DNA of 64,000 bases, taken from contig NZ_PKMC01000001.1 in assembly GCF_002849225.1 (NCBI RefSeq), positions 235,932 through 299,931 on the forward strand, written 5' to 3'. The notes under the pieces were generated by a model. It saw only the letters and a program-made list of their open reading frames with translations, had not been told where the DNA came from and ran no database searches. The stretch comes from Actinomyces sp. UMB0138 (GTDB lineage Bacteria; Bacillota; Negativicutes; Veillonellales; Veillonellaceae). Position 1 is the first letter of the stretch; the number at the start of each line of letters is the position of its first letter. This document shows, one piece after another, positions 34,330 through 43,596 of this stretch. Position numbers and translations under genes: made by a program.

Positions 34330-36003
34330 ATGGCTGTGGGGAACACTTCCAGGTCGGCGCACTCTAGAGTGAACTTGCGTTTTTGGGGCTACACGCTCTT
34401 TTCCGCAATGGCGATTAGCGCCTTTGATCTTCTCTCGCAGATCGTCCCGGAAGGGAAGGCCCAGCCCTGGGCAATTTTTTCCCTTGCTCGTACGGGGACT
34501 GTCTTCGTCCTCGCAATAGTGATCTGTGGATTGGTGTTCGCGTTGGCGGGGCGGGAGGGCGCGCCCGCGCCTCTGCCAAGGCGCAGGGTTTTACTGGCTG
34601 GTTTTTTGATTCCTCTTCTCAGCTGGTCGCTCCTGTTAGCCTGCCTATGGCCCGGGGTGTCGATGAACGACACCTGGGCTATCCTCAGTGAGCCTTTAGC
34701 TGCCTCTAGTCAGCATCCTTTAGCCTACGGGTACGGCCTGTCCGCACTGGTACATGGTGGGTCCTTGTTGCTAGGGAATGTGTCGCGAGGGCTGGCCTTT
34801 GCCGCAATGGTGCAAATGGTGCTGTGGGCGCTCGTGGTAGCAGCTATGGCGGATACACTTCGCATGACTGGCGCCCCAAGGATGGTGATATACGCATTCG
34901 TGGCATACACGGCAGCCGTTCCCGTGGTGGGTGACTATGCCATAGCCCTAGTTAAAGATTCTCCGTTTTCGATAGCTATCGCAGCAATAACCGTTTTGCT
35001 GTTTCGTGTCTGGGTAAGTAAGGGAAGTGCAGTAGGTAGTAGAGGCTTCCAGATCGCATTGTTCTTCTCAGCGCTCGCGGTAACTGCAATGCGTAACAAC
35101 GGGATTGCGCTTACCGTGATCATGGTGCCACTGTTGTTTTTCATCTGCGATAGCAATAGGAAACTTGCAATTGGGATCGTAGTTGCAGCTATAGTGGCTG
35201 GGTCCATACCGGGACAGATCTCGAAGATTTACGTGGGCCCTCATAAATATGTAGAGTCAGTCAGCATGCCCCTTCAGATGATCGGGTATGGCATCTGGGC
35301 GCAACCACAGTGCATTCCGAGGGCGCAGCGCACCTACTTCTCTAAGATCATGCCAATTGCACAGTGGGCGCAGGCATATTCGCCGCTTTCAGTAGATGCT
35401 ACTAAAGATAATGGTCAGTTCGATCGAGACTACCTGCAACGAACGAAGGGTGAGTTTGCGCGGCACTTTGTGGCCTATAGTTTTTCCTGTCCTGTGTCCG
35501 CTGCGAAAGGGTATCTGCTGCACACCAGGAACTACTGGTCGCCCCAGACCCGTCCCATTGGCAGAACCAGTCAATCCATCTTTCACTCTTTAGTGTCGAA
35601 TGATTCAGCTAGCAGCACTGCGTGGCGGCAGGAGCTAGGAAAGCGGGGGATAAGCAACCACTCGCTGCTGCCAGATGGGCTCACCTCCGCAGTGATGGCC
35701 TGGTTCCGGACTGGCACTGCCCATTTTCCCGGTGCTGGTACGTGGGCGTGGGCCCTATTGGTAGCGGTAGGTGGCTTTCTGTACCGGCGTAGATATGCAG
35801 GATTAGCACTGGCATTTCCCTCAGCACTAATCTATGCCACTCTTTTGGTGGCTTCTCCTGTGTCCTATCCCTTTAGATACGTAGCATTCTTGGCTTTGGT
35901 GGCCCCTTTTTCTCTAGCCATCCTGTTAGTAGGCGAGCCGGCTAAGCAGACGATAAATGTGGGCACCACTACAAAAACACCTGTGAATAAAAGCTGGTGG
36001 TGA
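34330..36003 (+). CDS. Large polytopic membrane protein, DUF6020-like (copy 1)
   Basis: A 557-residue protein with about 11-12 membrane segments, resembling the DUF6020 family, which looks like GT-C-type lipid-linked sugar transferases. LWPGVSMNDTWAILSEPL with an Asp in the first large loop could be the GT-C acidic motif. VGDYAIALVKDSPF, AMRNNGIALT and GPHKYVESVSMPLQMIGYG are shared with the gene at 37496, so the two are paralogues. ATG at 34330 is chosen (GGAGGGG close upstream); TTG at 34318 is possible. It precedes a GT2-GtrA pair. The function is inferred only. Confidence 0.7.
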   Translation: MAVGNTSRSAHSRVNLRFWGYTLFSAMAISAFDLLSQIVPEGKAQPWAIFSLARTGTVFVLAIVICGLVFALAGREGAPAPLPRRRVLLAGFLIPLLSWSLLLACLWPGVSMNDTWAILSEPLAASSQHPLAYGYGLSALVHGGSLLLGNVSRGLAFAAMVQMVLWALVVAAMADTLRMTGAPRMVIYAFVAYTAAVPVVGDYAIALVKDSPFSIAIAAITVLLFRVWVSKGSAVGSRGFQIALFFSALAVTAMRNNGIALTVIMVPLLFFICDSNRKLAIGIVVAAIVAGSIPGQISKIYVGPHKYVESVSMPLQMIGYGIWAQPQCIPRAQRTYFSKIMPIAQWAQAYSPLSVDATKDNGQFDRDYLQRTKGEFARHFVAYSFSCPVSAAKGYLLHTRNYWSPQTRPIGRTSQSIFHSLVSNDSASSTAWRQELGKRGISNHSLLPDGLTSAVMAWFRTGTAHFPGAGTWAWALLVAVGGFLYRRRYAGLALAFPSALIYATLLVASPVSYPFRYVAFLALVAPFSLAILLVGEPAKQTINVGTTTKTPVNKSWW

Positions 36004-36115
36004 GTGTGTTTTTGATGGAGGAATCTTTATAATTCGGGAGGTAAGAGCAATAAGGCTGCAATCGGGTGCGGTATTGCGAAGATAATTTTGTGTTTGTTGG
36101 CCAGAAGGGCTAAAT

Positions 36116-37054
36116 GTGAAAAAGCGTGACCATGTAGCGGTGATTATCCCTTGTTATAACGAAGAAGCCGCCATCGGCCGAGTAGTCTCGGACCTGAAGC
36201 AAACTCTTCCGCAGGCAACTATCTACGTATACGACAACAATTCCACAGATAACACTGCCAGTGAGGCAAAAGCCGCTGGGGCAGTGGTGCGCTTCGAAGG
36301 TCGTAAGGGAAAAGGCAACGTGGTTAGGCGGGCCTTTGCCGACGTTGATGCTGACGCCTATGTGATGATCGATGGCGACGATACGTACGAGGCAGCGGCA
36401 GCGTCGAAAATGGTTGCGAAGCTGTTTTCGGAAGGGTTGGATCACGTCCTCGGATGCCGGATGGATAATCCGGAATCCACCGCATACCGTCCTGGGCATG
36501 CGCAGGGCAACAGGTTGTTTAATCGGCTAGTGTCAGGCCTATTTGGAATGCCGGTGACGGATATGCTTTCCGGCTACAGGGTTTTCTCTAGAAGGTTCGT
36601 GAAATCCTTCCCCGCCCTCTCTAAAGAATTTGAAATCGAAACAGAACTCACGGTGCATACGATGCGGTTGGGAGTGCCCCAGGCCGAATATCAGGTGGGG
36701 TTCAAAGATCGCCCAGAGGGGTCGGATTCGAAGCTGCGGACATTCCGCGACGGTTTCAAGATCCTGGGCACGATCGCGCGCCTGCTAGCGCACGAGCGGC
36801 CCTTTGCAACCTTCGGGATAATTAGCCTAATTGCGGCCATCTTCTCGTTGCTCATCGGCGCACCGGTGGTGTGGGATTACATTCAAACAGGGCTGGTGCC
36901 CCGCCTTCCATCGGCAGTTCTAGCATCCGGACTTGCAGTGATCAGCGCGCTGTCTTTGACGGTAGGAATGACGCTAAGTGGGGTGTTGCGTGCTCGCCAA
37001 GAAATCGCCCGCCTGGCATACCTGCAATATGAGGCACCAGCTGATGGGGAATAA
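36116..37054 (+). CDS. Membrane GT2 glycosyltransferase (GtrB / DPM1-like)
   Basis: A 312-residue glycosyltransferase family 2 enzyme likely to load a sugar onto polyprenyl phosphate. The A-fold starts VAVIIPCYNEEAAIG; YDNNSTDNT and MIDGDDTYE give the nucleotide/metal Asp residues; TDMLSGYRVFSRRFVKSFP is a typical acceptor-side motif. Two C-terminal membrane helices (about 227-250 and 262-285) match GtrB proteins. GTG start with AGAAGGG upstream. The GtrA gene overlaps its 3' end by 11 bases, so the pair is coupled. Confidence 0.88.
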   Translation: MKKRDHVAVIIPCYNEEAAIGRVVSDLKQTLPQATIYVYDNNSTDNTASEAKAAGAVVRFEGRKGKGNVVRRAFADVDADAYVMIDGDDTYEAAAASKMVAKLFSEGLDHVLGCRMDNPESTAYRPGHAQGNRLFNRLVSGLFGMPVTDMLSGYRVFSRRFVKSFPALSKEFEIETELTVHTMRLGVPQAEYQVGFKDRPEGSDSKLRTFRDGFKILGTIARLLAHERPFATFGIISLIAAIFSLLIGAPVVWDYIQTGLVPRLPSAVLASGLAVISALSLTVGMTLSGVLRARQEIARLAYLQYEAPADGE

Positions 37055-37460
37055 GTGGTTGAAGCCATCGCTAGTGAAGTACCTATTCGTTGGAGTGGGT
37101 ACTTCATTGATGGACTTTCTTCTATTTTTGTTTTTCTCGTCTGTAATAGGCCTGCCCGAAGTGGTAGCGAATATTTTCTCCACCGCAATCACTATCGTCG
37201 CATCCTACTTCGTTAACAATTTCTTTGTGTTCGAATCGAAACGCATTTCCTGGGCATCATTTGTTTCGTTTGCTGGACTTACCCTATTCACAGGAATGGT
37301 CCTTCAGTCCGGTGTTATCTGGGCAGTGATGCATATTTCAGGATTTATTTGGCATGGTCCTATTGTTGCTGCTCGGGCGGCTTCTAAAATAGCTGCTATG
37401 GCGGTAGGGGCGACCTGCAATTATTTGGGTTATGCCGCCCTCTTCACGAAGAAGAACTAG
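37044..37460 (+). CDS. GtrA-family membrane protein
   Basis: A 138-residue protein with four membrane helices and the GtrA pattern VKYLFVGVGTSLMDFLL ... YFVNNFFVFES. GtrA proteins are thought to flip the polyprenyl-phosphate sugar made by GtrB. ATG at 37044 is chosen because GAGG lies nine bases before it; ATG at 37029 would add five residues. It overlaps the GT2 gene, and the second DUF6020-like gene follows. Confidence 0.88.
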   Translation: MGNKWLKPSLVKYLFVGVGTSLMDFLLFLFFSSVIGLPEVVANIFSTAITIVASYFVNNFFVFESKRISWASFVSFAGLTLFTGMVLQSGVIWAVMHISGFIWHGPIVAARAASKIAAMAVGATCNYLGYAALFTKKN

Positions 37461-37495
37461 GAATATCCTCGCGCAGCTGAAAGGTTAGGGCTTCT

Positions 37496-39124
37496 ATGCG
37501 AGCATCTCTTAGCAAGGTTTGGGACTTCCGTTATATCGGCTTTGTCCTAGTCGGAGGATTAGCGTTCGCGGTAGTGAACATTGTGGGCCAAATAGTGGCT
37601 CACCAGCTCAACCCGGCTGTTCCTGTTGCTAGCCCGTACCGGTTCATAAAGTATTTTTTGCTTGGCGCAATTGCCAGTGCATTTTTAGCATGGGGTGGAC
37701 GCACTAACTGGGCGGCGCGTAGGCGCATTTTGCCTCGCCTCCAACTGAACCTCAGTGCTTTCGCTATCTTCGTAGCTGCATGGCTAATACCGCTCGTACG
37801 TTTTTGGCCAGCAGTGGCAATGAACGATTCTTGGGCAGTTTTCGAAGGGCCATTAGAAGTCTCGAATCAGCACCCCCTCGGATTCGGAATCTATCTGACC
37901 GGGCTGACGGCTGTGGGAGAATATCTGTTCGGTAGTCAGGCAGGAGGAATTGCTTTTGCCTCTGTAGTCCAGGTGCTTCTGTGGGCCGCCGGGCTGGTGT
38001 ATGTGGTAGACGCTCTGAACGTAATGCGCGTGCGCACCCCCCTTGTTGTGGGCTTTATTATTTATGCGGCGTTTTTCCCTGTGGTGAGTGACTACGCAAT
38101 AGCCCTGGTAAAAGATTCCCCATTCATGCTGGGAATTGCCATGCTCAGTGTCATGCTGGTGAGGATCTTCAATAGTAGGGGGAAGCCTTTCACCCGCCCC
38201 GCGTTTGTCGCCCTCTTCGTGGTGGTACTGGTCGTAATAAGTGCCAGTCGAAACAACGGAACATTGCTTGTTCTAATTGCGCTAGTGTGTGCCGTTGGCT
38301 GGGCAAAAGGACGTAGAAAAGTTGCGGCCTTGGCGGGTATTGCTGCGTTGGTTATAGGCTCTATCCCAGCAGTCATATCCTCCCACTATGCAGGTCCCCA
38401 TAAATATGCGGAATCAGTTGGGGTTCCGCTTCAGATGATTGGGTACACGATTAAGGTAAATAGAGGTTGTTTGCCGCCGGATGATCTGGCCTTCTACAGT
38501 AAAATTTTCCCGCTCGATCTGTGGGCACATGTCTATGATCCTGTGACTATCGATTCGGTAAAATACAACCCGAAGTTCCAGTGGGGCTACATACAGGAGC
38601 ACAAGGAGGAATTTCCAAAGCATTTCCTCAGTTCCGCTTTATCTTGCCCGCGTAATTTTGCGCGCGCCTACATAAACCACACCTACCCATACTGGACTGC
38701 GTCAGGGAATGAAATCGGAAGTACTACCCAGTCCACTTTTACCCAGTTAGTTAGCAACGAGACCAACTACCAATATGGCTACACTGCAACTTTGCGCAAG
38801 CACGGCGTGGTCAATCAATCTCAATTGCCGCAGAAAGCGGACGAGGTGTTTAACGCGAGTTGGCTGCCTGTGCTGAAGAAGACTCGCGGCACAGGAGCAT
38901 GGATGTGGGGACTAGTGCTAATTTGTGTAGCAGCGCTGCGATATGGCAGAAGGGACGTTCTAGTGTCCCTATTGCCGTCTGCAGTTATCATGGGGACGCT
39001 ATTTCTTGCCTCTCCTCACTCGCTAGTGTTCAGGTACTCGGCATTCCTTACCCTCACAGTTCCACTAGCGTTGCTTCTGCTGTTCTCTGCTAAAGAGCGG
39101 CGCAAAGTCGCGACCCCCAATTAG
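37496..39124 (+). CDS. Large polytopic membrane protein, DUF6020-like (copy 2)
   Basis: A 542-residue paralogue of the gene at 34330, with the same order of motifs: FWPAVAMNDSWAVFEGPLEV, VSDYAIALVKDSPF, SRNNGTLLV, GPHKYAESVGVPLQMIGYT and a C-terminal SLVFRYSAFLTLTVPLALL. AAAGG lies 14 bases before the ATG. The two copies flank the GT2-GtrA pair, and could be alternative acceptor-specific transferases using the same lipid-linked sugar. The stop overlaps the convergent gtrA-like gene by four bases. Confidence 0.7.
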   Translation: MRASLSKVWDFRYIGFVLVGGLAFAVVNIVGQIVAHQLNPAVPVASPYRFIKYFLLGAIASAFLAWGGRTNWAARRRILPRLQLNLSAFAIFVAAWLIPLVRFWPAVAMNDSWAVFEGPLEVSNQHPLGFGIYLTGLTAVGEYLFGSQAGGIAFASVVQVLLWAAGLVYVVDALNVMRVRTPLVVGFIIYAAFFPVVSDYAIALVKDSPFMLGIAMLSVMLVRIFNSRGKPFTRPAFVALFVVVLVVISASRNNGTLLVLIALVCAVGWAKGRRKVAALAGIAALVIGSIPAVISSHYAGPHKYAESVGVPLQMIGYTIKVNRGCLPPDDLAFYSKIFPLDLWAHVYDPVTIDSVKYNPKFQWGYIQEHKEEFPKHFLSSALSCPRNFARAYINHTYPYWTASGNEIGSTTQSTFTQLVSNETNYQYGYTATLRKHGVVNQSQLPQKADEVFNASWLPVLKKTRGTGAWMWGLVLICVAALRYGRRDVLVSLLPSAVIMGTLFLASPHSLVFRYSAFLTLTVPLALLLLFSAKERRKVATPN

Positions 39125-39546
39125 GGGTTGGGCGTGAAAACCAGGTATTTGTACAGGAAATACCGGGTGATAGTTCCAAATGCCAGCCCCACAACATTTG
39201 CTGAAATTGTATCTGCGAAAGCCGATGTGAAGCCCAGTAGATAGTGGCTAATGCAGAGGCATATAAGAGGGGGAATCATGCCGATCACATTGGCTAGAGC
39301 GAACTCGAAGGCTTCTTTCACAAGGTTGGCACTGTTGGGCATTTTGAAAGCCCAATTCCTATTTATTGACCAGGAAAAAGCGGTAGCGACGCACACAGCA
39401 ATAACCTTGCTGAGGAGCGGGAAGAGCCCTAGATAGAGCAATAAATCCAAAACCCCTGTGTCGACGATCCAGGCTAAACCTCCACACACCCCGAAACGCC
39501 AGAGCTGACCCCAGTTAGGGCTCATGATTTTTGAAATATATTGCAC
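39121..39546 (-). CDS. GtrA-family membrane protein, solitary
   Basis: A 141-residue, four-helix GtrA protein (LWRFGVCGGLAWIVDTGVLD, FSWSINRNWAF, TRYFLYKYLVF). It is not adjacent to a GtrB on its own strand. GTG at 39546 is chosen because TAAGGT lies exactly six bases upstream; ATG at 39525 would remove seven residues. It is divergent from purK. It may serve the GT2 at 36 kb or the GT2-DUF2304 pair at 45 kb. Confidence 0.85.
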   Translation of the reverse strand: MQYISKIMSPNWGQLWRFGVCGGLAWIVDTGVLDLLLYLGLFPLLSKVIAVCVATAFSWSINRNWAFKMPNSANLVKEAFEFALANVIGMIPPLICLCISHYLLGFTSAFADTISANVVGLAFGTITRYFLYKYLVFTPNP

Positions 39547-39552
39547 GTACCC

Positions 39553-39558
39553 ACCTTA
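39553..39558 (-). promoter_or_regulatory. -10 box for leaderless solitary gtrA mRNA
   Basis: On the minus strand TAAGGT is followed by GGGTAC and the GTG start at 39546. Confidence 0.55.
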
Positions 39559-39585
39559 TGCGAAGGTGTTTCGCCCTCCCAAAGA

Positions 39586-39591
39586 TAGAAT
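39586..39591 (+). promoter_or_regulatory. -10 box for leaderless purK mRNA
   Basis: TAGAAT is followed by CCAAGT and the GTG at 39598. No Shine-Dalgarno sequence is present. Confidence 0.65.
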
Positions 39592-39597
39592 CCAAGT

Positions 39598-40740
39598 GTG
39601 AGTGCACCAATTATTGCAGTAGTCGGAGGCGGGCAGCTAGCCCGCATGATGCAAGAAGCCGCCAACGCGTTGGGAATCCATCTGCGGGTTTTAGTCGAAT
39701 CGACTGAAGCCTCTACAGCGCAGGTGGTTCCAGATTCGCCCGTTGGGCAGGCAGATGATGAAAAGGCAGTCGAAGAGTTGGTAACCGGCGCCCAGGTTCT
39801 AACCTTTGAACACGAGCACGTGCCGAACGCCTTCCTTGAAACTTTGCCGGTACCAGTAAGGCCCGCACCTGCCGCGTTGGTCTATGCGCAAAATAAGTTG
39901 CGGATGAGGCAGGTAATGGACAAGATTGGGGCTCCAAATCCGCAGTGGGCCGAAGTCGCAAGCAGGGGAGAACTTGCCGACTTCGCAAGCCGGGTAGGTC
40001 TTCCTCTAATATTGAAGACTCCTACCGGAGGTTATGACGGTAAGGGAGTCTTGAAGATTCAAGATCTAGCTGAGGCACAGGACTGGCTCGATCGCTTGGA
40101 GGACGGGCAAACCCTCCTGGCGGAAGAAGCCGTTCCATTTGATAAAGAATTAGCGGTGCTCCTCGCCCGCCGTCCGTCCGGAGAAGTAAGATGCTGGCCG
40201 GTGGTCCAGACGATCCAGGAAAACGGGGTCTGCTCGGTCGTGTTAGCTCCGGCACCCGACCTGTCCGACCAAATTGACCAACAGGCACGGGAACTGGGCG
40301 AACGCATAGCTACTGAACTAGATGTAACTGGTGTTCTGGCAGTAGAAATGTTCGCAGTAGGGGACGGCGCAGACACCAAGCTGTACGTGAACGAGCTGGC
40401 TATGCGCCCGCACAATAGTGGGCATTGGACCATCGAGGGCTCGATAACTTCACAATTCGAGCAACACCTGCGCGCAGTACTGGATCTGCCCTTAGGAGAC
40501 ACGGCCCCAGTTAGTGATGGTGCGGCTATGGTGAACCTGCTGGGATCCGAACTTGAAGAGCCACGCGAAGCCTACCCCCGTGCGCTCGCGGAAGTTCCCG
40601 AAGCCAAGGTGCACTACTACGGCAAAGGGGTCCGCCCGGGACGTAAACTAGGTCACGTTACGGTAGTTGGCGCCGATGCGAGCGAATGCGCTCGGAAAGC
40701 TCGTAGGGTTGTCGATATTTTGCAGGGGAAGGAAAAATGA
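39598..40740 (+). CDS. purK: N5-carboxyaminoimidazole ribonucleotide synthase
   Basis: A 380-residue ATP-grasp enzyme that makes N5-CAIR from AIR, bicarbonate and ATP in purine synthesis. [17 protein letters not shown] starts the PreATP-grasp domain; [14 protein letters not shown] and [16 protein letters not shown] form the ATP site; [18 protein letters not shown] is the signature. The GTG start fits the leaderless promoter. It overlaps purE by four bases (ATGA). Confidence 0.96.
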   Translation: MSAPIIAVVGGGQLARMMQEAANALGIHLRVLVESTEASTAQVVPDSPVGQADDEKAVEELVTGAQVLTFEHEHVPNAFLETLPVPVRPAPAALVYAQNKLRMRQVMDKIGAPNPQWAEVASRGELADFASRVGLPLILKTPTGGYDGKGVLKIQDLAEAQDWLDRLEDGQTLLAEEAVPFDKELAVLLARRPSGEVRCWPVVQTIQENGVCSVVLAPAPDLSDQIDQQARELGERIATELDVTGVLAVEMFAVGDGADTKLYVNELAMRPHNSGHWTIEGSITSQFEQHLRAVLDLPLGDTAPVSDGAAMVNLLGSELEEPREAYPRALAEVPEAKVHYYGKGVRPGRKLGHVTVVGADASECARKARRVVDILQGKEK

Positions 40741-41252
40741 AGGTTGCAATTGTAATGGGTTCAGACTCCGACTGGCCCACCATGAAGGCTGCCGCGCAGG
40801 AGCTGACTGCGCTCGGTATCGACTATGACGCAAAAGTTGTTTCCGCTCATCGGATGCCTGCGGACATGATCGCGTTCGGAGCACAGGCAGAAGAGGCCGG
40901 TTACAGCGTGATTATTGCGGGAGCCGGCGGAGCGGCACATTTGCCGGGCATGCTTGCAGCAGTAACTCCGCTCCCAGTCATCGGTGTGCCTGTGCCGCTC
41001 AAATATCTTGACGGCATGGATTCGTTGCTTTCTATTGTGCAGATGCCCGGGGGAGTACCGGTAGCTACCGTTTCCGTAGGCGGAGCAAAGAACGCTGGTT
41101 TGCTTGCGGCCCGAATCTTGGGCGCCGGAGAAGGAGAAGGGGCTCGCAAGATTCGCGAGGCCATGAAGAAATATCAACAGTCGCTGCGCGAAGTAGCCAT
41201 TGAAAAAGGCAAGCGGCTTGATGCAGAGCTAGAACAGATTAGAGGGGAATAA
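40737..41252 (+). CDS. purE: N5-carboxyaminoimidazole ribonucleotide mutase
   Basis: A 171-residue class I PurE that converts N5-CAIR to CAIR, the step after PurK. MGSDSDW, SAHRMP with the catalytic His, and [12 protein letters not shown] are intact. It is coupled to purK and is followed directly by galE with no gap, so galE may be co-transcribed. Confidence 0.96.
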   Translation: MKVAIVMGSDSDWPTMKAAAQELTALGIDYDAKVVSAHRMPADMIAFGAQAEEAGYSVIIAGAGGAAHLPGMLAAVTPLPVIGVPVPLKYLDGMDSLLSIVQMPGGVPVATVSVGGAKNAGLLAARILGAGEGEGARKIREAMKKYQQSLREVAIEKGKRLDAELEQIRGE

Positions 41253-42260
41253 ATGAGTATTTTAGTTGCTGGAGGCGCCGGCTACATCGGCGCGCACGTG
41301 GTTCGACTCCTGGCCGACAGGGGCGAGGACGTAGTGGTGGTCGATGACCTCTCTTATGGCAAAGCTGACCGCATCGGCGATGCGAAGCTTGTCGAACTGG
41401 ACATTGCAAGCGCCCAGGCGCCGGAGAAGCTGGCGCAGACTATGCGTGAAGAGAATGTTAGCGCTGTGATCCATTTTGCTGCGCGGAAGCAGGTTGGCGA
41501 ATCCGTAGAAAAACCGACGTGGTATTACCAGCAGAACATTGGTGGCCTAGCAAATATGCTTCAGGCTATGCAGGAAGCTGATGTCAAGCAGATGATCTTT
41601 AGCTCTTCGGCAGCCGTCTATGGCATGCCTCCCGTAGAGGTAGTCAACGAAGACATAGAGAAGCACCCGATCAATCCATACGGCGAAACGAAACTTATCG
41701 GCGAATGGATGATGGCCGACTGCCAGAGGGCGTGGGGACTCCGGTGGATCGGATTGCGCTACTTCAACGTCGCCGGTGCCGGTTGGGATGACTTGGAAGA
41801 TCCCGCAACGCTAAACCTCGTTCCCATGCTGCTTGACCGCCTGGCAAACGGGGACAACCCGAAGATCTTCGGCACAGACTATGACACTCCTGACGGTACC
41901 TGTATTCGCGACTACATCCACATACTGGATTTGGCTGACGCGCATCTTTCCGCCCTCGACTATGTGGCTTCCGGAAAGGAAATGAACTACCACACCTTCA
42001 ACGTGGGAACCGGCAAGGGCACCTCGGTGCGGCAGATTGTAGATGGGCTCCGCGAAGTCACGGGACTGAAGTTCACTGCAGACGAGCTCGACCGCCGTGC
42101 GGGGGATCCGCCGCAGCTAATTGGTAACGCGTCCCGGATTACCGAAGAGCTCGGTTGGAAGGCAAAATACGACGTCTCGGATATCTTGAAATCTGCATGG
42201 AAGGCATGGCAGGCGCACGACCGCGCCATCGATGTTGAGGCCTTCAACGCGGACAAGTAG
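41253..42260 (+). CDS. galE: UDP-glucose 4-epimerase
   Basis: A 335-residue extended SDR enzyme that interconverts UDP-glucose and UDP-galactose. NAD motif GGAGYIGAH (7-15), SSSAAVYG with the catalytic Ser, and Tyr143/Lys147 in YGETK are present; LRYFNVAGA is the substrate motif. The ATG follows the purE stop without a gap, with AGAGGGG upstream. It links the galK salvage route to UDP-galactose, the substrate of the mutase encoded by glf at 62.8 kb. A strong bidirectional terminator follows. Confidence 0.95.
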   Translation: MSILVAGGAGYIGAHVVRLLADRGEDVVVVDDLSYGKADRIGDAKLVELDIASAQAPEKLAQTMREENVSAVIHFAARKQVGESVEKPTWYYQQNIGGLANMLQAMQEADVKQMIFSSSAAVYGMPPVEVVNEDIEKHPINPYGETKLIGEWMMADCQRAWGLRWIGLRYFNVAGAGWDDLEDPATLNLVPMLLDRLANGDNPKIFGTDYDTPDGTCIRDYIHILDLADAHLSALDYVASGKEMNYHTFNVGTGKGTSVRQIVDGLREVTGLKFTADELDRRAGDPPQLIGNASRITEELGWKAKYDVSDILKSAWKAWQAHDRAIDVEAFNADK

Positions 42261-42264
42261 ATAG

Positions 42265-42302
42265 AAAAAGGTGGTTGGGAGAGTCCCCCAACCACCTTTT
42301 TT
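42265..42302. terminator. Bidirectional terminator between galE and the LCP operon
   Basis: AAAAAGGTGGTTGGG (42265-42279) pairs perfectly with CCCAACCACCTTTTT (42287-42301). The A run on one side and T run on the other make it work in both directions for these convergent genes. Confidence 0.9.
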
Positions 42303-42309
42303 ATACCCT

Positions 42310-43596
42310 TTATTCGTCTACAGACTGGAAATCGGCTTTAGTAAGAGTGCCCTGCTTTACCTTGGAAAAGAACTCCGGCGCCCTCTCTTCGTCTAGGAGT
42401 ACGGTGGAGCCGGCGCCCTCGACATAGTAGTCGGTGGTCCCAATGGGGGGAATACCGGTAAGTCCGGCAGAAGAAGCGTTCTTATAGGCCAGTCCAAGTT
42501 TGGCCAGCGAAATAATCCCAGTGTCCGGGTCAGTAGTTAGCGACTCGGCTACCGCGCCCCCAAGTGCTACGTGCCTGAACGGATTGATAATGGAGGCGGG
42601 GGAGAGCCCCTTCTTCAGCACCTGATTTACAACCTGTCGTTGCCTGTCAGCTCTACCCAGATCACCGCGTGGATCGAACTTCCTCATCCTAGAAAAGGCA
42701 AGTGCAGTCTTCCCGTCGGCATCATGGCAACCGGCTTTCCAGTCTAATTTAGCCTCCGGATCCTGAACTGTTAGATCCATACAGAGGTTGACGCCACCTA
42801 CCGCATCAACCATCTGTTCAACTCCGCCCATTCCTATTTGCACGAAATGGTCAACTCTTATTCCAGTCAGTTTTTCAACCGATGTAACTAGGAGCGGCGC
42901 GCCGCCATAAGCGTAGGCAGCGTTCAGTTTGTTATAGCCCCAGTCTGGGATATCTACCAGAGTGTCCCTGGGCAAGGAGATAGCTACCGACTGTCCATTG
43001 GCGGCCTTGTGGATGAGCATGATTGAATCGGCCCGGTGCCCCTCGGTACCGTCTGGGCCAATGCCGCTCTTCCCCTCGGAGGTATTGCGTTCGTCCGAGC
43101 CGGCCAGCAAATAGGTTTGTCCCGACTGCTCGCCTACGTTATCTAAAGCTTCGGTGTGGCCAAGCTTGGAGTTGGCCCATAGCAAGAGGCCTAGCGGCCA
43201 ACAGATCAGCATCGCGACAAGCGCCAGCACGATCGGTTTAGCAGTGAAGTGGTATCGCCACCTGGGCGCCCGTTTGCGCAAATTGGACAGCCCGTTTGGA
43301 TTTTTTGGTCGGGGCCGTACCTGCGGGGGAGTGCCTTGCACCGGTCGCCTTTGCGTGCCAGGTGCGAATGACTGCGGGGAACTAGTAGTCCTTCTTGCAC
43401 GCGATGGCGCGTACGAGGGCGGGACCGTTGCGGAGGAGGGAGAATATCGGTCTTGGCGAGGGGCACCTTCGGTCGCGGAGTTTGGTCGATACGTATTCCG
43501 CGGAGCAGGTCTGCCGCTAGAGCCTGCAGCAGAGCTAGTGGTAGGACGCCGCCGCTTCTTCGGTTGGAAGGAAGGTGGTGTACTCACGGTTCGCAT
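42310..43596 (-). CDS. LytR-CpsA-Psr (LCP) ligase with long basic cytoplasmic head
   Basis: A 428-residue LCP protein. Characterised LCP enzymes transfer lipid-linked glycopolymers to peptidoglycan outside the membrane. Residues 1-115 are a Pro/Ser/Arg-rich, disordered cytoplasmic head, about 120-141 is the single membrane helix, and the LCP domain follows with GSDERN, HRADSIMLIHK, SLPRDTLVDIPDWGYNKLNAAYAYGG (split by loops) and FSRMRKFDPRGDLGRADRQRQ. AGGAG precedes the ATG, which overlaps the previous LCP gene by 13 bases. It is the last gene of this operon. Confidence 0.9.
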   Translation of the reverse strand: MRTVSTPPSFQPKKRRRPTTSSAAGSSGRPAPRNTYRPNSATEGAPRQDRYSPSSATVPPSYAPSRARRTTSSPQSFAPGTQRRPVQGTPPQVRPRPKNPNGLSNLRKRAPRWRYHFTAKPIVLALVAMLICWPLGLLLWANSKLGHTEALDNVGEQSGQTYLLAGSDERNTSEGKSGIGPDGTEGHRADSIMLIHKAANGQSVAISLPRDTLVDIPDWGYNKLNAAYAYGGAPLLVTSVEKLTGIRVDHFVQIGMGGVEQMVDAVGGVNLCMDLTVQDPEAKLDWKAGCHDADGKTALAFSRMRKFDPRGDLGRADRQRQVVNQVLKKGLSPASIINPFRHVALGGAVAESLTTDPDTGIISLAKLGLAYKNASSAGLTGIPPIGTTDYYVEGAGSTVLLDEERAPEFFSKVKQGTLTKADFQSVDE

